Program-made: the position numbers and the translations under genes
Part shown: positions 18,883 through 31,900 of the stretch, piece by piece
Numbering within the stretch: the stretch's first letter is position 1
Layout: the number at the start of each line of letters is the position of its first letter
Assembly: GCF_034356035.1 (NCBI RefSeq)
Contig: NZ_CP136423.1
Location: 682,001-746,000 of the forward strand
Length of the DNA stretch: 64,000 nt
Source: Blautia hydrogenotrophica DSM 10507
GTDB lineage: Bacteria; Bacillota; Clostridia; Lachnospirales; Lachnospiraceae
Direction: 5' to 3'
The notes under the pieces: generated by a model
What the model was told of the DNA's origin: nothing
Databases searched by the model: none
Seen by the model: the letters and a program-made list of their open reading frames with translations, nothing else

Positions 18883-19317
18883 GTGGTAAAGATACGAGAG
18901 ATGGAGATGGATGATCTAGAGAGCGTAGCTGTTTTGGAAGAAGAATTGTTTCAGGTGCCTTGGTCTTTGAATGGGTTGTTTTCTTTTTTTCTAAGAGAGG
19001 ATGTCTGTTTTTTTGTGGCTGAGGAAGAAGGGAAGCTCGTAGGCTACTGTGGAATTGTTACGGTTTTGGATGAAGGAGATATTGTAAAGGTCGCTGTCTC
19101 TGGAAAATATCAGCGCAGAGGTGTTGGGCGCAGGTTGCTGCAAGGAACGATGGAGAAGATGCGAGAAAAGGGTGTTCGTGTTTTTCATTTGGAAGTCCGA
19201 GAGAGTAATCAAGCGGCAGTCGGCTTGTATGAAAAGCTGGGTTTTGTAAGAGACGGGACTCGAAAGAACTATTATGAAAATCCCGTGGAAGATGCAATAC
19301 TTATGAGTGGAAGTTGA
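18883..19317 (+). CDS. rimI: Ribosomal-protein-S18-alanine N-acetyltransferase type GNAT
   Basis: 144 residues from the GTG at 18883, which has AGGTGG 8 bp upstream; an earlier in-frame GTG at 18871 would add four residues. GNAT features: REMEMDDLESVAVLEEELFQVPW at the N-terminus, the acetyl-CoA loop VSGKYQRRGVGRRLLQ, and VRESNQAAVGLYEKLGFVRDGTRKNYY. RimI is commonly found beside tsaB in bacteria and acetylates the N-terminus of S18; the location supports the call. Substrate not proven. Confidence 0.88.
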   Translation: MVKIREMEMDDLESVAVLEEELFQVPWSLNGLFSFFLREDVCFFVAEEEGKLVGYCGIVTVLDEGDIVKVAVSGKYQRRGVGRRLLQGTMEKMREKGVRVFHLEVRESNQAAVGLYEKLGFVRDGTRKNYYENPVEDAILMSGS

Positions 19318-19388
19318 CATAATTTCCCGCTGGACTTTTGGGTTCATCCAGGTATACTTGGAGACAGAACAGAAGCAGGAGGGTACTT

Positions 19389-19637
19389 ATGAGAAATTAT
19401 GAGAGAGATAGCTATGGAGAACCGAGAAAAGTTACCTGCAATCAATGTGGGAGAGTAATTGTAAAGCAAAATGGAATTTTGCGGGAAGATGTCTGCTGTA
19501 TACAAAAAAAGTGGGGATACTTTTCCAAAAAAGATGGAGAGATTCATTCCTTTGTTCTGTGTGAAGCGTGTTATGATCGGTTTATCAAGGGATTTCAAGT
19601 TCCAGTTACTATTGAGACAGAGACGGAGCTTATGTAA
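19389..19637 (+). CDS. Small Cys-rich protein, unknown function
   Basis: 82 residues from the ATG at 19389, preceded by AGGAGGG. It has two CXXC pairs (CNQC near residue 15 and CEAC near residue 60) and an extra CC, which suggests a zinc ribbon. The body contains WGYFSKKDGEIHSFVLCEACYDRFIKGFQVPV. I recognise no named family. It sits in line between rimI and rnz in a cluster of tRNA and ribosome modification genes, which hints at an RNA-linked role; this is only context. Confidence 0.7.
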   Translation: MRNYERDSYGEPRKVTCNQCGRVIVKQNGILREDVCCIQKKWGYFSKKDGEIHSFVLCEACYDRFIKGFQVPVTIETETELM

Positions 19638-19666
19638 TTGAGATTAATAGAAAAGGTTGAATAAGA

Positions 19667-20575
19667 ATGTTGGATGTATGTTTGTTAGGATGCGGTGGAA
19701 TGATGCCGCTGCCGAGAAGATGGCTGACTGCACTAATGACGAGATATAATGGAAGTACTCTTTTGATTGATTGTGGCGAGGGGACTCAGGTGGCCATCAA
19801 GGAAAAAGGGTGGAGTTTTAAACCCATTGATGTGATTTGTTTTACACATTTTCACGGAGACCATATTAGTGGTTTGCCGGGCTTGCTGTTGACAATGGGA
19901 AATGCGGATCGCACAGAACCTTTGACACTGGTAGGGCCAAGAGGAGTGGAACGTGTGGTGAACGCGCTCAGGATTATTGCGCCGGAACTGCCTTTTCCGA
20001 TTCAGTATATAGAATTGACCAAGGCTGAAGAGGTGTTGGAGTTGAACGGGTATCGGATTACTGCATTTCGGGTGAACCACAATGTAGTTTGCTATGGGTA
20101 TTCGCTGGAGATATTGCGAAAAGGGAAGTTTTCGGTGGAGAATGCCCATGCCCATGAGATACCGCAGCGTTTTTGGAGCCGTCTGCAAAATGGGGAAACG
20201 ATCGAGGAGGCGGGGAAAACTTATACGCCTGATATGGTGTTAGGTCCGGATCGAAAAGGAATTAAGGTAACTTATTCCACGGATACGAGGCCCACGGAAT
20301 CCATTGCGCGAAACGCGGTGAACTCTGACCTATTTATCTGTGAAGGAATGTATGGCGGAAAGGAAAAGGAAGCAAAAGCGAAAGAATATAAACATATGAC
20401 TTTTACAGAAGCGGCTACTCTTGCGAAGGCAGCCAAGGTAAAAGAAATGTGGCTGACACATTATAGTCCGTCTTTGGTGCGGCCGGATGAATTTCTTCCT
20501 GAAGCCAGAGAAATTTTCCCGGAAACGTATTTGGGAAAAGACGGGAAAAGTGTCGAGCTGAATTTTATAGATTAG
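19667..20575 (+). CDS. rnz: Ribonuclease Z
   Basis: 302 residues, typical length. Metallo-beta-lactamase fold with the zinc motif HFHGDH followed by ISGLPGLLLTM, the N-terminal LGCGGMMPLPRRW and TLLIDCGEGTQVA, and the later GMYGGKEKEAKAKEYKHMTF and LTHYSPS. It cuts tRNA precursors at their 3' end. This fits the genome: all seven tRNAs seen here lack an encoded CCA, so they need this cut followed by CCA addition. Confidence 0.94.
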   Translation: MLDVCLLGCGGMMPLPRRWLTALMTRYNGSTLLIDCGEGTQVAIKEKGWSFKPIDVICFTHFHGDHISGLPGLLLTMGNADRTEPLTLVGPRGVERVVNALRIIAPELPFPIQYIELTKAEEVLELNGYRITAFRVNHNVVCYGYSLEILRKGKFSVENAHAHEIPQRFWSRLQNGETIEEAGKTYTPDMVLGPDRKGIKVTYSTDTRPTESIARNAVNSDLFICEGMYGGKEKEAKAKEYKHMTFTEAATLAKAAKVKEMWLTHYSPSLVRPDEFLPEAREIFPETYLGKDGKSVELNFID

Positions 20576-20587
20576 GATGGAGAAGAG

Positions 20588-21610
20588 ATGGAAAAAGATA
20601 CGTTAATTTTGGCGATAGAGAGTTCTTGTGATGAGACTGCGGCCTCAGTGGTGAAAAACGGAAGGACAATTTTATCGAATGTGATTTCTTCACAGATTGA
20701 ATTGCACAAACTTTATGGTGGTGTAGTTCCTGAGATTGCGTCTAGAAAGCACATTGAAAAAATTAATCAGGTGATAGAACAGGCGCTGGCAGATGCTGGA
20801 GTAACTTTGGAGGATCTGGACGCAGTAGGGGTTACTTATGGCCCCGGATTGGTGGGGGCTCTTTTGGTGGGAGTTGCCGAGGCAAAAGCCATCAGCTATG
20901 CGAAAAAGCTACCTTTGGTGGGAGTACATCATATCGAAGGGCATGTATCTGCCAATTATATTGAACATCCGGATTTGGAACCTCCTTTTCTATGTCTGAT
21001 TGTGTCAGGGGGACATACGCATCTGGTGATCGTAAAAGATTACGGGGAGTTTGAAATTTTGGGCAGGACTAGGGATGATGCTGCGGGGGAGGCTTTTGAC
21101 AAGGTGGCCCGCGCAATCGGTTTGGGATATCCGGGAGGTCCGAAAATTGACAAGTTGTCTGATGAGGGAAATCCAGAGGCAATCGAATTTCCAAAGGGAA
21201 AAATCGAAGGAGCACCCTACGATTTTAGCTTCAGCGGAGTGAAATCGGCAGTGCTGAATTATCTGAATCAAGCTAAAATGCGGGGGCAGGAGGTAAATGC
21301 AGCAGATTTAGCAGCATCCTTCCAGAAGGCTGTGATAGAAGTACTGGTGGAACATACGATGCAGGCAGCAAAAGACTATCAGATGGAAAAAGTAGCTGTG
21401 GCGGGAGGGGTGGCTTCAAACCGTCATTTAAGACAGGCGATGAAGGATGCCTGTGAGAGAAATGGTTGCCTGTTTTATCATCCGTCACCGATTTTCTGTA
21501 CCGATAATGCTGCGATGATTGGCGTAGCTGCTTACTATGAGTATCAAAAAGGGACCAGGCACGGCTGGGATTTGAATGCGATTCCGAATTTGAAGTTAGG
21601 AGAGCGTTAA
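20588..21610 (+). CDS. tsaD: tRNA threonylcarbamoyltransferase TsaD
   Basis: 340 residues. ASKHA fold with [14 protein letters not shown], the metal-binding [45 protein letters not shown] and [13 protein letters not shown]. It transfers the threonylcarbamoyl group to A37 of tRNA together with TsaB and TsaE encoded upstream. Twelve bases after rnz and one base before ispD, so almost certainly in the same transcript. Confidence 0.97.
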   Translation: MEKDTLILAIESSCDETAASVVKNGRTILSNVISSQIELHKLYGGVVPEIASRKHIEKINQVIEQALADAGVTLEDLDAVGVTYGPGLVGALLVGVAEAKAISYAKKLPLVGVHHIEGHVSANYIEHPDLEPPFLCLIVSGGHTHLVIVKDYGEFEILGRTRDDAAGEAFDKVARAIGLGYPGGPKIDKLSDEGNPEAIEFPKGKIEGAPYDFSFSGVKSAVLNYLNQAKMRGQEVNAADLAASFQKAVIEVLVEHTMQAAKDYQMEKVAVAGGVASNRHLRQAMKDACERNGCLFYHPSPIFCTDNAAMIGVAAYYEYQKGTRHGWDLNAIPNLKLGER

Positions 21611-21611
21611 G

Positions 21612-22361
21612 ATGGGTGAGAAGTGTACGGCGATTGTTCTGGCGGCAGGACAGGGAAAGAGAATGAAGACAAAAATACAGAAACAATTTTTGTCAATTCA
21701 AGGGCATCCGGTTCTCTATTATTCTCTGAGATGTTTTCAGGAATGTGAGTGGATGGATGAAATTATCCTGGTGACAGGGCAAGAGAGTCTGGAATACTGT
21801 CGAAAAGAGATTGTAGAAAAATATCAAATCACGAAAGTAGCCAAGATCATTCCAGGAGGAAAAGAGCGGTATGACTCTGTCTATCAGGGACTGCTGGCGT
21901 GTGCAGACACAGATTATGTCTTTGTACATGATGGAGCACGACCGATGATCACAGAGGATATTTTGGATAGGGCTTTTGCGGCGGTGAGAGAGTGCGGGGC
22001 TTGTGTTGTGGGGGTACCATCGAAGGATACGGTGAAGGTAGCAGACAGTGAAGGATATGTGTCTGAGACACCGTCGCGAGAACTGGTGTGGAATGTGCAG
22101 ACGCCACAAGTTTTTTCCTATAATATACTGCGCGAAGCTCACGAAAATATTCGGAAGAGAAAAATGCATCTGATTACAGATGACGCCATGGTGGTAGAAC
22201 AAGAAGGTAGATGCAAGGTGAAATTGGTTTTAGGTTCCTATGAAAATATAAAAATTACGACACCAGAAGACCTTGAAATTGCGGATATCATTATAAAGAA
22301 TAGGGAATTTCGGAAAAACGAGGAAAAACAGAAAAAAACTTGTAAAAGTATATTGACATGA
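21612..22361 (+). CDS. ispD: 2-C-methyl-D-erythritol 4-phosphate cytidylyltransferase
   Basis: 249 residues. Signature AIVLAAGQGKRMKTKIQKQFL (CTP-binding loop), VHDGARP, GVPSKDTVK and TPQVFSYNIL are all present. It makes CDP-methylerythritol in the MEP isoprenoid pathway. The C-terminus has a basic tail of about 15 residues (NREFRKNEEKQKKTCKS) beyond the usual end. The stop codon overlaps the -35 box of the promoter for the following tRNA-Ser gene. Confidence 0.95.
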   Translation: MGEKCTAIVLAAGQGKRMKTKIQKQFLSIQGHPVLYYSLRCFQECEWMDEIILVTGQESLEYCRKEIVEKYQITKVAKIIPGGKERYDSVYQGLLACADTDYVFVHDGARPMITEDILDRAFAAVRECGACVVGVPSKDTVKVADSEGYVSETPSRELVWNVQTPQVFSYNILREAHENIRKRKMHLITDDAMVVEQEGRCKVKLVLGSYENIKITTPEDLEIADIIIKNREFRKNEEKQKKTCKSILT

Positions 22362-22381
22362 AAGAACAATGATGGTAATAT
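22353..22381 (+). promoter_or_regulatory. Stable-RNA promoter for the tRNA-Ser genes
   Basis: TTGACA at 22353-22358, 17-bp spacer ending in GATGG, TAATAT at 22376-22381. The -35 box lies inside the last codons of ispD. Confidence 0.75.
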
Positions 22382-22419
22382 ACATTTTGCGCTGACAAAG
22401 TCGGTGTGAAAGATTAGCT

Positions 22420-22505
22420 GGAGAGGTATCGAAGTGGTCATAACGAGGCGGTCTTGAAAACCGTTTGTCCGCAAGGGCGCGTGGGTTCGAATCCCACCCT
22501 CTCCG
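22420..22505 (+). tRNA. tRNA-Ser (TGA)
   Basis: Acceptor GGAGAGG pairs with CCTCTCC, anticodon loop CTTGAAA gives TGA, a long variable arm (TTGTCCGCAAGGGCG region) is present as expected for class II tRNA-Ser, and GGTTCGAATCC forms the T arm. Discriminator G, no encoded CCA. Confidence 0.95.
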
Positions 22506-22578
22506 TTCGGCATTTGCGAACATTTGAGGAAAATGAGGCGCACGTGTCAAACATATAGATTTTAGATTAGGGCATTTT

Positions 22579-22668
22579 GGAGAAGTACCCAAGCTGGCCG
22601 AAGGGGCTCCCCTGGAAAGGGAGTAGGTCGTTAACAGCGGCGCGAGGGTTCAAATCCCTCCTTCTCCG
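22579..22668 (+). tRNA. tRNA-Ser (GGA)
   Basis: Acceptor GGAGAAG pairs with CTTCTCC, anticodon loop CTGGAAA gives GGA, long variable arm, T arm GGGTTCAAATCCC. Discriminator G, no encoded CCA. Confidence 0.95.
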
Positions 22669-22719
22669 TTCGTTATATTAATCAGTCAAAAGAAAGTCAA
22701 AAAAACTTGAAAAAAGTTC

Positions 22720-22748
22720 TTGACAGGAGAGGAAAGACATGGTAATAT
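22720..22748 (+). promoter_or_regulatory. rRNA operon promoter P1
   Basis: TTGACA at 22720-22725, 17-bp spacer, TAATAT at 22743-22748. An A-rich tract upstream may act as an UP element. Confidence 0.85.
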
Positions 22749-22813
22749 AACAAAGCTGCTTCAAGCGAGGCGCCAGGAACTGACAAAAAAGTTTAAAAAA
22801 GCTAAAAAAGTTC

Positions 22814-22842
22814 TTGACAAACAGAAAGCGGTTTGGTAAGAT
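22814..22842 (+). promoter_or_regulatory. rRNA operon promoter P2
   Basis: TTGACA at 22814-22819, 17-bp spacer, TAAGAT at 22837-22842. The sequence before each -35 (AAAAAAGTTC) is the same as at P1, so the promoters look like a tandem duplication. The 334-bp gap from tRNA-Ser to 16S holds these promoters and the 16S leader. Confidence 0.85.
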
Positions 22843-23002
22843 AATCAAGCTGACTCGCGAGAGGGAAGCAAAGAACCTTGATAACTGAACAGTAAAACAC
22901 ATAGAACTCGAAAATTCTTTACATTCAAGAACGGTTTGAACGAACCAAAAGCAGTAATGAGGAATTAGGATAGCCAAGGGTTATCCTGAGACATCAAACA
23001 CT

Positions 23003-24542
<1,540 letters not shown>

Positions 24543-24678
24543 AAAAGAGAAGGAGTAGAGGAGACATGTGTTTTACTGTTGAGGTATTAAGGGAGGAGGA
24601 AGTTCTTGCGCACAGGGGTGCGAAGAACAGCTTTCGTACTAAGTTCGGTGCGGAGCGCCTCACTAAGTACTCAATGCT

Positions 24679-24795
24679 TCTGGCGGCGATGCGTTTGGGG
24701 GAGACACCCGTACCCATCCCGAACACGACGGTTAAGACCCAGACGGCCGAGGGTACTGCACTGGAGACGGTGTGGGAGAGTAGGTGGCTGCCAGA
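24679..24795 (+). rRNA. 5S ribosomal RNA, placed between 16S and 23S
   Basis: About 117 nt. The ends TCTGGCGGC and GCTGCCAGA pair, and the conserved CCCATCCCGAACACG and GAGAGTAGGTGGCTGCCAGA are present. It lies 140 bp after the 16S end and before tRNA-Ile, whereas the usual bacterial order puts 5S after 23S. I found no second 5S after the 23S gene. A GTTCTT...AAGAAC hairpin near 24603 precedes it and may guide processing. Confidence 0.93.
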
Positions 24796-24809
24796 TTAGA
24801 AAAAAGGAA

Positions 24810-24870
<61 letters not shown>

Positions 24871-24883
<13 letters not shown>

Positions 24884-24942
24884 TAGGTCTTTGGGATACC
24901 GTGCATGGAGGAACAAAGGCCCACTTAAGCCCATAGGTCTTT
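24871..24942 (+). repeat. 22-bp direct repeat of the tRNA-Ile 3' end
   Basis: The last 13 nt of tRNA-Ile plus 9 nt downstream (starting CCACTTAAGCCCATAGG) at 24871-24892 are repeated exactly at 24921-24942, with 28 bp between. This looks like the scar left at a tRNA 3' end by integration and excision, or by replication slippage. Confidence 0.8.
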
Positions 24943-24979
24943 CACAAAAGACCAATAAAAATTTGAAAATACCCAATGA

Positions 24980-25052
24980 GGGGATGTAGCTCAGTTGGGA
25001 GAGCACCTGCCTTGCAAGCAGGGGGTCGAGAGTTCGAATCTCTTCATCTCCA
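24980..25052 (+). tRNA. tRNA-Ala (TGC)
   Basis: Acceptor GGGGATG with CATCTCC, anticodon loop CTTGCAA gives TGC, T arm AGTTCGAATCT, discriminator A. Partner of tRNA-Ile in the spacer. Confidence 0.96.
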
Positions 25053-25251
25053 CTCAGCAGGAAGAACTGCTGAAACTCGTACCTTGAAAATTGCATACAT
25101 GAGAAATAAATCCTTGAAAAACGCCGTGTTGCCTGGTAGGGACGCATTCAATGGTGCACTTACTTAGGTAACGCGCAAGATAGGAAGACATCGATGATAA
25201 GTTATCATCAAGAGGAAAGAAGGCCAAGCTGTTAACGCTATAACAGCAGAT

Positions 25252-28133
<2,882 letters not shown>

Positions 28134-28245
28134 ATAGCCAGGAGAGGAAGAGAAGGCTTCTGGCAGCCAGATTTCCAAGGAATCATGTATGCAGTTTTGA
28201 AGGTAGGAGATACGAGAGAAGTAGGGAATACTTTCAAAGGAATGG

Positions 28246-28318
28246 TCCTCCTTAGCTCAGTCGGTAGAGCATGCGGCTGTTAACCGCAGTGTCGTTGGTT
28301 CGAGTCCAACAGGGGGAG
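28246..28318 (+). tRNA. tRNA-Asn (GTT)
   Basis: Acceptor TCCTCCT with AGGGGGA, anticodon loop CTGTTAA gives GTT, T arm GGTTCGAGTCC, discriminator G, no CCA. About 110 bp after 23S. Confidence 0.95.
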
Positions 28319-28364
28319 GTCTCATGAAGCCGGAGACAGCAATGGCTGCCTGGCAAAATGCTAA

Positions 28365-28436
28365 GGCTCCATGGTCAAGCGGTTAAGACACCGCCCTTTC
28401 ACGGCGGTAACAGGGGTTCAAATCCCCTTGGAGTCA
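28365..28436 (+). tRNA. tRNA-Glu (TTC)
   Basis: Acceptor GGCTCCA with TGGAGTC (one G-T pair), anticodon loop CTTTCAC gives TTC, T arm GGTTCAAATCC, discriminator A. Confidence 0.95.
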
Positions 28437-28469
28437 TTTTTGACAGAAAGATGGAATAGAATAGAATAT

Positions 28470-28540
28470 GGCGACATAGCCAAGTGGTAAGGCACGGGTC
28501 TGCAACACCCTTATCGCCGGTTCAAATCCGGCTGTCGCCT
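28470..28540 (+). tRNA. tRNA-Cys (GCA)
   Basis: Acceptor GGCGACA with TGTCGCC, anticodon loop CTGCAAC gives GCA, T arm GGTTCAAATCC, discriminator T. Last gene of the rRNA transcript. Confidence 0.95.
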
Positions 28541-28549
28541 TTAGTGGTA

Positions 28550-28575
28550 CCCAGAGAGAATTCTCTGGGTTTTTT
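28550..28575 (+). terminator. Rho-independent terminator of the rRNA-tRNA operon
   Basis: CCCAGAGA and TCTCTGGG pair around GAAT, followed by six Ts. It lies 10 bp after tRNA-Cys. Confidence 0.93.
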
Positions 28576-28577
28576 AT

Positions 28578-28815
28578 TATATAGGAAACTTCGTTCCCTA
28601 TGTAATAAAAAGCCCTCCGGGCAGGATGCACACGTCGCAATGAGGAATTTCACCGCAAATTTGAATGTGTAAGCCAATACCGTAACTTTTTCCTACCTGT
28701 GAGGAATAAAATCATTAACTGTAACAACAGTGTTGCGGCGGTGCGCAAAGTGGGCCTGCGCCTCTCAAGATTGAGGGGATGGAGGAACTGAAGTGGGCTT
28801 GCCCACTTTGTTCTG
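28578..28815 (+). repeat. Dispersed intergenic repeat, type A variant with insertion
   Basis: Variant head (TATAGGAAAC...TAATAAAAAG, shared with the copy at 36479), then GGGCAGGATGCACACG and the type A tail (ATTGAGGGGATGGAGGAACTGAAG, AAGTGGGCTTGCCCACTTTG). Between GAATTTCACCGCAAA and TGTTGCGGCGG there are about 70 extra bases not present in other copies. It accounts for most of the 366-bp gap before the surface protein gene. Confidence 0.7.
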
Positions 28816-28941
28816 TTTACGGCGAGTAAGAAACTATATTTAGCCGTTGCTGATTTACTCATTTTGATTTAAGATGAAAGAACACGGAATTGATGGATGT
28901 GGTCTTACATAATGAACGAATAAAGTGGGAGAAAGGAAAAT

Positions 28942-31900
28942 ATGAAGAAGAAATTATTTTGTTACTTCTTGGCAGCTTCGCTGATTGTAGGTGGTATTGT
29001 ACCGAGATGCAGTGTCTTTGCTGAGCAAAATGAAGAGAAACCTCCGGAGCTTGAAGAAGTAGAGCAGGAGAATAAAAAACAGGCCGAGTTTGATACGGAG
29101 AATACTGTTCAGACAGAAGAGGAAGAAGTGCAGAGCGATACGGGAGATGAGCAGGAAGATTTTTCTGTAAAGTCAAGTGATAAGTTCTCAGTAGAGGCGG
29201 CTTTGGACGAAAGAGGAGGTACAAAAGAAAGTACCAATGAAGTGATTATTTATCACACAAACGATATTCATGGTGCATTTTCAGAGGAAGAAGGGGGCAG
29301 CGTGGGACTGGCAAAAGCCGCTACCCTGAAAAAAGAGACGGAGAATGCTCTTTTGGTAGATGCTGGGGATTGTACCCAAGGGTTGCCGTTAGTATCTTTG
29401 TCTAAGGGAACTTCTGCGATTGAGCTTATGAATACCGCAGGCTATGATTTGATGGCTGCGGGAAATCATGAGTTTGACTATGGTCTCGAACAACTGTTTT
29501 CGAATGTCAGCTTGGCAGAGTTTCCAGTTCTCGCAGCAAATGTGTATCGAGATGGAAATCCGCTGTTTTTGGATAAGACAGCCGCAGAAAATAATGGAGA
29601 AAATGCGGTCCTCGATGTGGGTGAGAAAAAAATTGGATTTTTTGGCCTTTTGACTGTGGGAACTCAGACTTCTACGAATCCGGATGCTGTCAGTCAGCTG
29701 GAATTCAGAGATGAAGTGGAGACTGCGAAGGCGCAGATCGACGCTTTGGAAGAACAGGATGTAGATGCTATTGTCGCAGTTTGTCATATGGGAGACGAAC
29801 CGGTTGTGGATTGTACTAGCGATATGTTAGCAAATGCTCTGACTGGGGAATACCAAGGAAAGCTAGATCTGATTATAGATGGGCATAGTCATACCAAAGA
29901 AAATACAGTGGAAAATGAAGTGCTGATTGTACAGACTGGCAGTGGTATGACAGAGCTTGGAAAGGTGACTTTGAGTTTTGAGGAGGACGGAGAAGTCCAG
30001 GCAGTGGAAGAGCCACTGTATGAGGAAGATTTATCAGAGATTGAGCCGGATGCCCAGGTACTGAGAAAAATTCAGGAGATTCAAGAAGGGCAGGAGCCGG
30101 TGTTGGCTCAGAAGGTGTCTGACACAGACACTTCCCTGTGGGGAGGCTGGGTGAACGATCTTGCAGAGGCACGGATGTATGAGACAAATCTGGGAGATTT
30201 ATCGGCAGATGCCTATGCCTGGGCGGCAGAGACCTATCTGGCAAAGCAGGGAAAAGAGACGAAATATATCTTTGGGGTGATCAATGGTGGAGGAGTCCGC
30301 GAGAGTATTCCGGCAGGAGAGATTACCGTGGGAAATCTGGTGACAGTTTTTCCTTTTTCGAACACTTTGATGGTAAAAAAGATTACTCCGGCAATTCTCT
30401 ATCAGGTTATGGAGAATTCAGTGTCTTATCAGACTGGACAGGAACAGGGTACAGGAACACTATTGGGAGGCGCTTCAGGCGGTTATTTGCAGATTTCAGG
30501 ATTTCAGGTAAGTTACAATCCTTCTGCGGGAGCAGGTGAGAAAGTGACTTCTATTCAAGTGCCGGATGAGACAGGAAATGATACGGTGACTTTGTCCAAG
30601 GACGATACTCAGACAGAAATCATGTTGGTATCTAATAACTTTATTATGACCGGAGGGAATGAATATACGATGCTGGGAGAACTGCCGTTGGAGGCAGAGA
30701 TTGGCGGTGAATTAGAAGCTGTGGAGAGCTATCTGACGGAAGTGTTTGATCAGGGAGTGATCGGGGCTTACCCAGTGCAGGGAGGACGTATTCAGATTGA
30801 AGAAGACGCTTCCCCAGAGGAATATCAGGCTCACATTCGTGTTACGGATACACAGGGGAATCTAATTCCGAATCAGGAGATGTCTTATTATATAGACAGT
30901 GATAGAGGGCACAACGGTACGACCGATGAAAATGGTCTGCTGACTGTCACGTTGCCGCGGGGACCGCATGCAGTAAAGCTGGCTAAAGACCAGGCTGAAG
31001 TCTATCTGAATAATTATTCTGGAAACGGGCTTCAGGCAGAGAGCTCAGCGCTGCCGAATTTGATTTATAAAGACGATGGAAGCTGTGCTCCTCTGGAAAG
31101 TTATAAGATTACGTATGTGTTAAACGGTGGTGTTAATCACAAAGGGAATCCTGAGAGCTTCCGGGAAAATGATGATACAATTGTGTTAAAAGAGCCTTCA
31201 CGAAAGGGATATCAGTTCCAAGGATGGTATTTGGATAAGAAATTTAAAAGTCCATGTGATGAGATTGCATCGGGAACAAAAGAGGATATCACTGTTTATG
31301 CCAAGTGGAGAAAGGATAACCTGGAACCAAATGATTCTTGGAAGACGGCAGTAAAGCTGAGAGTTCCATCTAAGACAGAGAGCTACATCTCGGATTCTGA
31401 GGATGTGGATTACTATCGGTTTACGTTGCGTGAGGAGGAAAAAATTTCGATCCGCTTGACACAGCCAAATGATAAGGACATGTGTTGTGATATTGCCTTG
31501 TATAATGGAGATTACGATGTAATCAAAAAATCTCAGATGAATTTAGATCAATCCATTGTCCAAAATTTGAAAAAAGGCACTTACTACATTACGGTATCCT
31601 CTCTGAACGGTGGATTTTCGAGTCAACCTTATGTGCTTCGGTTAAGTAAAATCGCAAATACAGGCTTGGATTTTTCAGAACAAAATTTGTTGACACAGTC
31701 CCTGCATCCGGATTCGGCTGTAGCGTTTGACCTGGGAGGGGGACTGAACAGTGGAGGGCACCTTATGATGTCGACGGCATATTTTTCTCGTTGGGGTGGC
31801 CCGTTGACAGAGGAACAGAATCCATATCCTGAGTATTCGCTGGTAGAAACGCAAGAGGGAGGATACCAATTCCAGCCGTCGGAAGATGAGGTTGAGATTT

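Noticed and set aside
18872..18886. T-box-like GGGTGGTACCGTGG between tsaB and rimI
   Set aside because: It resembles the T-box antiterminator word but lies in the rimI start region with no specifier stem, no terminator and no room for a T-box leader.
28134..28245. Possible second 5S after the 23S gene
   Set aside because: The 110 bp before tRNA-Asn contain none of the 5S signature blocks.
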